From Ciceribacter thiooxidans (lineage in GTDB: Bacteria > Pseudomonadota > Alphaproteobacteria > Rhizobiales > Rhizobiaceae): DNA of 64,000 bases. Location of the stretch: the NCBI RefSeq assembly GCF_014126615.1, contig NZ_CP059896.1, positions 2,738,501 through 2,802,500 of the forward strand. The letters run 5' to 3'. The position numbers and the translations under genes were made by a program. Each line of letters begins with the position of its first letter. The stretch's first letter is position 1. Shown here in pieces: positions 59,456-64,000 of this stretch. The notes beneath the pieces are model-generated. The model saw only the letters and a program-made list of their open reading frames with translations, was not told the DNA's origin and searched no databases.

Positions 59456-60337
59456 ATGAACTGGGATGACGTGCGTATCTTCCTTGCGGTGGCGCGGGCC
59501 GGCCAGATCCTTGCCGCGTCAAGGCGGCTCGGGGTCAATCATGCGACCCTGTCACGACGGCTGACCGCGCTCGAGGAGGCGCTGCAGACCCGGCTCTTCG
59601 TCCGGCGGACCAATGGCTGCGAACTCACCGCCGAAGGCGAAGGCTTTCTCGTCTCCGCCGAGCGCATCGAAACCGAAATGCTGGCCGCCCAGGCACGGCT
59701 CGGACGCACCGACACGGCGGTCGCCGGGACGGTCCGGATCGGCGCGCCGGACGGGTTCGGCGTCGCTTTCCTCGCGCCGCGGCTGGGGCGGCTCATCGAC
59801 CGCCATCCGCAGCTCAAGATCCAGCTCGTGCCGGTGCCGCGGGCCTTTTCGCTCTCGAGCCGCGAGGCCGATATCGCGATCACCGTCGAGCGCCCGGAGA
59901 CCGGCCGCCTCGTCTCCTCCAAGCTCACCGAATATACGCTCGGCCTCTATGCGTCGCGCGACTATCTCTCGGAGGCGGGCGGGCCGGCGAATGTCGAGGC
60001 GCTGAAGGAACACAGCCTGATCGGCTACGTGGAAGACCTCATCTACTCGGCCTCGCTCAATTATACCGGCGAGATATCGCGCAGCTGGGATTCCGCCTTC
60101 GAGATATCGAGTGCCATCGGGCAGACCGAAGCGGTGCGCTCCGGCGCCGGTATCGGCATCCTGCACACCTATATCGCCAGGCAGTATCCGGAGCTCTGCC
60201 GGGTGCTGCCGGATGTGGCGATCCGGCGCGCCTACTGGACGATCTTCCACGAAAGCGCCCGCGATCTGACGCGCGTGCGCACGGTCGTGCAATACCTGCA
60301 GGAGCTGGTGAACGAGGAACGGAAGATCTTCCTCTGA
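59456..60337 (+). CDS. LysR-family transcriptional regulator
   Basis: A 293-residue LysR regulator starting MNWDDVRIFLAVARAGQILA, with HTH SRRLGVNHATLSRRLTALEE and an effector-binding domain ending YLQELVNEERKIF. The ATG at 59456 puts the HTH at the usual place. It is divergent from mmsA and so probably regulates it; the inducer is unknown. Confidence 0.87.
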   Translation: MNWDDVRIFLAVARAGQILAASRRLGVNHATLSRRLTALEEALQTRLFVRRTNGCELTAEGEGFLVSAERIETEMLAAQARLGRTDTAVAGTVRIGAPDGFGVAFLAPRLGRLIDRHPQLKIQLVPVPRAFSLSSREADIAITVERPETGRLVSSKLTEYTLGLYASRDYLSEAGGPANVEALKEHSLIGYVEDLIYSASLNYTGEISRSWDSAFEISSAIGQTEAVRSGAGIGILHTYIARQYPELCRVLPDVAIRRAYWTIFHESARDLTRVRTVVQYLQELVNEERKIFL

Positions 60338-60340
60338 CGC

Positions 60341-60937
60341 TCACCGGCAGGCGAGGACGACAGCTTCCGGCACGATCAGTCCGCCGAAATACGCGTCGGT
60401 GGGACGCATCTCGCGGCTGACAGTGCAGCCCTCGCCGCCTCGGACGAGCGCGGGCCGATCCGTAGCGAAGGCCACCGCGGCGGTATAGTCGCGATCCCGC
60501 ACCATGAGTTCGATCTTGCGGCCGGCGACTGCGACGGGTTCCTTGAGCCGGAAGCCGAAAACGATGGTCACGATACCATTGGCAACCGTGGCATCGAAGG
60601 CGCCCGGCATGCCGAGCGCCACCCGCTGTCCGTCGGCCGAGAGCTCCGCAAAGAAGCGTGGTCCGCCGAGGTCGCCGGTCAGAGCCCGGCGCATCACCGC
60701 GCGTTCAGCCGGATCGAAGACGCCGTCACCATTCGCATCGAACCGGGCGATCATACGGCGGCTCGAGACTTCGTCGATTGCGAGGCTCTCGGCAACCGCG
60801 ACCAGCCGGCCGGCCTTTACATCGAACAGCACGCGCGCGGTCACGGCGATATCCGGATGGCTCGCCGCGAGACCCGCGGACGCCAGCCAGAAAAGGGAGG
60901 CGACGAACGCCCGAACCGGCAAAGAACGGCGGATCAT
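60341..60937 (-). CDS. DUF1007 family periplasmic protein
   Basis: A 198-residue protein with a signal peptide (VRAFVASLFWLASAGLAASH, cleavage near residue 25). The mature part starts HPDIAVTARVLFDV, the DUF1007 signature, and has an EF-hand-like DANGDGVFDPAER. DUF1007 proteins occur beside nickel/cobalt transporters. Its start overlaps the next upstream gene's stop (ATGA at 60934-60937), forming an operon with the membrane protein and HupE-like genes. Confidence 0.8.
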   Translation of the reverse strand: MIRRSLPVRAFVASLFWLASAGLAASHPDIAVTARVLFDVKAGRLVAVAESLAIDEVSSRRMIARFDANGDGVFDPAERAVMRRALTGDLGGPRFFAELSADGQRVALGMPGAFDATVANGIVTIVFGFRLKEPVAVAGRKIELMVRDRDYTAAVAFATDRPALVRGGEGCTVSREMRPTDAYFGGLIVPEAVVLACR

Positions 60938-61680
60938 CCTGCAGGCTCCTTCCCGTCGAGTTCCTGCAGGACACGCCCGAAACCCGGGAACGCACCGTCG
61001 TCCGGCAGCGCCGGAAACGGCGGAGGTTCGAGCGCCGTGCGCTTTGCCGCCATATACGCCCCGCCGTATAGAAAGCCGATGGCGATCAGCCAGCTCGCGA
61101 AGATGCGGGCGGCAATCGTGAGCCAGGTCCGGTCGAAGGCGGCCGCGGCAAGCGCCACCGTGGCCGAGATCCAGACCTCAGCGGCAAAGGCCAGCGGCCG
61201 ATAGCTCCACTCGTGCAGGGTCGGGTCGCCGAGAAGCGTCGCAATCGCAAGAGCCGCGCCCGCGGGCGCCAGCAGCGGCAGGGCGATCCATGCCCGCGCG
61301 CCACGCGGCAGCACGAGCGGCAGGCCGATGAGCACGCAGGCGATCGGCCCTGTGAGGAAGAAGTGCGCCGCCGCTCCCGACGCCGTCGCCATCAGTGTGA
61401 AGAACGGCTCACGGAAGAGAATACCGGCGGCCGTTCCGAATACGAGGGATGCCAGAGCAAACGGCAACGCCCGCCGCGGCAACTGGCCGAGGAGAAGGCC
61501 GAGGCCGGCAAGCGGCAGGATGCGTTCAGCGGTGAAGACGGAGGCGAGCAACCAGTTGCCCTGCCAGCCGGACTGATACGCTGAAGCAGCGAGCGCCACC
61601 GCGCCGGCGAGTGCAAGCGCACATGCCGCCAGACGGAGATTTCGGCGCGACGGCACCACCACCGGCTTTTGCAGTGACAT
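60934..61680 (-). CDS. Multi-helix membrane protein between DUF1007 and HupE
   Basis: A 248-residue membrane protein with about six or seven hydrophobic helices (LAACALALAGAVALAASAYQ near the start, AWIALPLLAPAGAALAIATL in the middle). It ends with a cytoplasmic, proline-rich tail. No named family is recognised. It shares its start with the HupE-like gene's stop and its stop with the DUF1007 start, so all three are coupled. A metal-transport accessory role is inferred from context. Confidence 0.65.
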   Translation of the reverse strand: MSLQKPVVVPSRRNLRLAACALALAGAVALAASAYQSGWQGNWLLASVFTAERILPLAGLGLLLGQLPRRALPFALASLVFGTAAGILFREPFFTLMATASGAAAHFFLTGPIACVLIGLPLVLPRGARAWIALPLLAPAGAALAIATLLGDPTLHEWSYRPLAFAAEVWISATVALAAAAFDRTWLTIAARIFASWLIAIGFLYGGAYMAAKRTALEPPPFPALPDDGAFPGFGRVLQELDGKEPAG

Positions 61681-62282
61681 CAGGAAACGAGGAAGTAGAG
61701 GCCGCCGAGGCCGATCAGCCCGCCGAGCGCACGCGACAGCTCGCCCGCACGCACGCGCTGGAAGAGAAGTCCGACCGCGATGCCGGCGATATGGATGAGA
61801 CCGGTCGCGACGACAAAGCCGATCGCATAGTCGGCAGGGTCGGTGGCGTTCGGCAATTCGGCGCCGTGGGCATAGCCGTGGAAGATCGCGAAGACACCGA
61901 TCACCGCAAGCGCGAGCCATTCCGGCGGGCGCCACAGCAGGGCGATCGAGGCGCCGAGGACGATGATGGAAAGAGCAATGCCGCTTTCGACGGCCGGCAG
62001 CGGAACGCCGGCAATCCCCAGCATACCGCCGGCGACCATGATCAGTGGGAAGGCGATCGGCAGGCTCCAGACGGCACGACCGCCCATCTGCGCGCCCCAG
62101 AGGCCGACGCAGAACATCGCCAGCATGTGGTCGACGCCCGAAAGGGGATGCTCGAAGCCATGAAGAAAGCCGCCAGCCTGCCCCTGCAGGATGTGCGCCT
62201 GCGCCACGGCCGGCACCGTCGCCAGCGCAAGGCCGCAAAGCACGACCGCTGCAACGCGACGCGGTACATTCGAAAACAGCAT
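61680..62282 (-). CDS. HupE/UreJ-type nickel/cobalt transporter, copy 1
   Basis: A 200-residue protein with a signal-like start and about six membrane helices. The HupE/UreJ motifs are HPLSGVDHMLAMFCVGLWGAQ and FAIFHGYAHGAELP; the histidines probably bind nickel. The protein starts at 62282 and heads the three-gene leftward operon. Confidence 0.85.
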   Translation of the reverse strand: MLFSNVPRRVAAVVLCGLALATVPAVAQAHILQGQAGGFLHGFEHPLSGVDHMLAMFCVGLWGAQMGGRAVWSLPIAFPLIMVAGGMLGIAGVPLPAVESGIALSIIVLGASIALLWRPPEWLALAVIGVFAIFHGYAHGAELPNATDPADYAIGFVVATGLIHIAGIAVGLLFQRVRAGELSRALGGLIGLGGLYFLVS

Positions 62283-62428
62283 GGGTACGATCTCCCGTTC
62301 GACGTGTCGCAGGGCGCCGGCAGAGAGCCGGCGAGTCGGGTCTCGACTATATCCGAATCACCGGAGATTGTAGATGGATCGTGTCGGACGACGCTGTCGG
62401 ACGCCATCGCGTACCCTGGAGAAATACC

Positions 62429-63064
62429 ATGACCCGCCTGCCGAAGTCTCCCCGCCGGTCCAGAATCCGCCGCCGCGGCGCATCTTTCCTGCCGGTCATT
62501 TTTGCGACGGTCGGGATGGCGGCTGTGCCCGCGCAAGCCTTTGCCCATGCGCTTGGCGGCGTCATGGGCGGCTTCGGCAGCGGCTTCGGCCATCCGCTCG
62601 CCGGCTTCGATCACTTCCTCGCGATGCTGGCCGTCGGGCTCTGGGGCGCGCAGATGGGTGGCAGGTCGGTGTGGGCGCTTCCGGCCACCTTCCCGCTCAT
62701 CATGTGCGTCGGCGGCTTTGCCGGCATGCTCGGGCTCTTTCCCGACGACCTCATCCGGATCGCGATCGCCGTCTCGCTCCTCGTGCTCGGCGGGGTGATC
62801 GCGGCCCGCTGGGTGGCACCGGAATGGGCAGCACTCGTCATCGTCGCGTTCTTCGCGATCTTCCACGGCTATCCACACGGACAGCTGACGCTCAGGGCGA
62901 CCGATCCCGCCGCCTTCACCGTCGGCTTCGTCGTCTCGACTGGCCTCATCCACATCCTCGGCATCGGCATCGGCTTCGCGCTCGGCCAGCTCTATCGCGG
63001 CTACGTCGTGCGTGCGCTCGGCGGAATGATCGCCGCAAGCGGCGTCTATTACCTGCTGGTCTAG
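62429..63064 (+). CDS. HupE/UreJ-type nickel/cobalt transporter, copy 2
   Basis: A 211-residue paralogue of the leftward copy. The motifs are GHPLAGFDHFLAMLAVGLWG and FFAIFHGYPHGQLT. It begins with a basic stretch (PKSPRRSRIRRRG) and a hydrophobic signal. The start has CTGGAG upstream. It diverges from copy 1 across 146 bases, which hold a GC-rich hairpin (62315-62333). Confidence 0.85.
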   Translation: MTRLPKSPRRSRIRRRGASFLPVIFATVGMAAVPAQAFAHALGGVMGGFGSGFGHPLAGFDHFLAMLAVGLWGAQMGGRSVWALPATFPLIMCVGGFAGMLGLFPDDLIRIAIAVSLLVLGGVIAARWVAPEWAALVIVAFFAIFHGYPHGQLTLRATDPAAFTVGFVVSTGLIHILGIGIGFALGQLYRGYVVRALGGMIAASGVYYLLV

Positions 63065-63174
63065 GTCGGTTTTTTGCCGGGGAGATAATCGCGCCGCTCC
63101 TTGGGATTTAACAAAGAACAAGTCTCGTGCCCGCCCTAGCGTGCGCTTCACCACAGAACGAGGGTCGAAGCGAC

Positions 63175-64000
63175 ATGGACAAGAACTTCATCGAAACCTA
63201 TGGCGATGCGCGCCTGCCGCGCTACACCAGCTATCCGACCGCACCCCGCTTCTCCGCCGCCATCGGCGCCGGCACCTATGGCGACTGGCTGACGGCAATC
63301 CCGGCGCGCGAGGCGGTTTCGCTCTACCTGCACATCCCCTTCTGCCGGTCGATGTGCTGGTATTGCGGTTGCCATACCTCGATCACCCAGAAGGATCAGC
63401 CGATCCTCGACTATCTCGAGGTGCTGAAGCGCGAGGTCCGCGCCGTCGGCACGGCTGCCAAACGGCATTTGCGCGTCGGTAACGTGCACTTCGGCGGCGG
63501 GACGCCGACGATCATGGAAGCCGCCGAGTTCCTCGACCTCATGGCGTTCCTGCAGCAGAATTTCGATTTCTCGCCTGCCGCCGAGGTCGCCGTCGAAATC
63601 GATCCGCGCACGCTCAGGGCAGAGATGATCGCGGCCCTCGGACAGGCGGGCGTCAACCGTGCAAGCCTCGGCGTGCAGAGCTTCGATCCGGTCGTGCAGA
63701 AGGCGATCAACCGCATCCAGACCGCCGAGCAGACCGAGGCCGCGGCGAAGGGGCTGCGCCGGACCGGCGTCGACAGCATCAATTTCGACCTCATCTATGG
63801 CCTGCCGCACCAGACCGTGCGCTCCTGCATCGAGACCGCGGAAACCGCGATCGCCATGCGGCCGGACCGGTTCGCCGTCTTCGGCTACGCGCATATCCCC
63901 GCCTTCAAAAAGCACCAGCGGATGATCGACGAGGCTGCACTTCCGGGTGCCTCCGAACGCAATGCGCAGGCCGAGGCCATCGCCGAAACGCTTGTCGCCG
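63175..64000 (+). CDS. hemN: Oxygen-independent coproporphyrinogen III oxidase, N-terminal part (runs off the right edge)
   Basis: The first 275 residues of a radical-SAM HemN. The cluster motif is CRSMCWYCGC (CxxxCxxC), preceded by LYLHIPFCR, and followed by HFGGGTPTI and the NRASLGVQSFDP segment. It makes protoporphyrinogen without oxygen in haem synthesis. The gene continues past the window. A degenerate FNR-like sequence (TTGGGATTTAACAA, 63101-63114) lies upstream. Confidence 0.93.
   Translation, partial: MDKNFIETYGDARLPRYTSYPTAPRFSAAIGAGTYGDWLTAIPAREAVSLYLHIPFCRSMCWYCGCHTSITQKDQPILDYLEVLKREVRAVGTAAKRHLRVGNVHFGGGTPTIMEAAEFLDLMAFLQQNFDFSPAAEVAVEIDPRTLRAEMIAALGQAGVNRASLGVQSFDPVVQKAINRIQTAEQTEAAAKGLRRTGVDSINFDLIYGLPHQTVRSCIETAETAIAMRPDRFAVFGYAHIPAFKKHQRMIDEAALPGASERNAQAEAIAETLVA

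Noticed and set aside
62283..62428. A cobalamin riboswitch between the two HupE genes
   Set aside because: No B12-box sequence is present on either strand.
63101..63114. FNR box before hemN (TTGGGATTTAACAA)
   Set aside because: Only TTG and CAA ends match; too degenerate to call although hemN is often FNR-controlled.

Overview
The window is a GC-rich alphaproteobacterial chromosome segment, almost certainly from Rhizobiaceae (Ensifer/Sinorhizobium, Agrobacterium, Shinella or a close relative). The signs are a RirA iron regulator, an LsrB-like LysR regulator, a mannosylfructose synthase/phosphatase pair, an alphaproteobacterial-type GshA, divergent katG/oxyR, a chemoreceptor ending in a WEEF tether, DUF1127, DUF937 and DUF3422 proteins, and a RIME-like intergenic repeat. 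The genus cannot be fixed from sequence alone.

Layout. 1-7.5 kb: a glycolate oxidase GlcD start, a LysR regulator, a frameshifted DUF3422 gene and the L-lactate oxidation operon lutR-lutABC. 7.6-15.4 kb: mannosylfructose osmolyte synthesis, a frameshifted Nudix gene, a PiT phosphate permease behind a perfect PHO box, rsmE, gshA and a DUF937 gene. 15.4-25 kb: a chemoreceptor, DUF1127, an LsrB-like regulator, katG/oxyR sharing an OxyR operator, hydroxybutyrate dehydrogenase and a patatin-like lipase. 25-34 kb: adhA with an upstream FNR/FixK-type box, a Tat-exported dienelactone hydrolase, guaB, an MFS pump, a glyoxalase-like protein, rlmE, ppx/gppA and tRNA-Gln(CTG).

34.1-46.6 kb is a genomic island. 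It starts at the 3' end of tRNA-Gln, and a 64-bp imperfect copy of the tRNA end plus its flank lies at 46,557-46,620. All its recognised genes run leftward. The right part is a complete arsenite-oxidation locus, aioX-aioS-aioR-aioB-aioA, followed by a DUF2478 gene often associated with molybdenum. The left part is an ArsR-controlled set: an ArsP/DUF318 permease, a small CxxC redox protein, a rhodanese-like protein without its active-site Cys, a single-Cys OsmC protein and a circularly permuted ATP-grasp enzyme. Together they look like arsenite sensing and oxidation plus a thiol-linked metalloid export or detoxification module. AioR has lost the GAFTGA loop and the Walker B acids of sigma-54 activators. 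No integrase is visible. A CDF metal-efflux gene lies just outside the right repeat.

48-64 kb returns to housekeeping and catabolic genes: an SDR with an altered catalytic triad, a DadA-like oxidase, a puuA/puuB-like polyamine pair, gluconokinase, a GMC oxidoreductase with an 18-bp palindromic operator, rirA divergent from an iron-binding protein gene, mmsA with a divergent LysR gene, two HupE/UreJ-type proteins with a DUF1007 protein, and the start of hemN.

Three otherwise well-preserved genes (DUF3422, Nudix, aioS) are each broken by one missing G/C base, two of them in G/C homopolymers. This points to homopolymer sequencing error or recent mutation, and raw reads should settle it.
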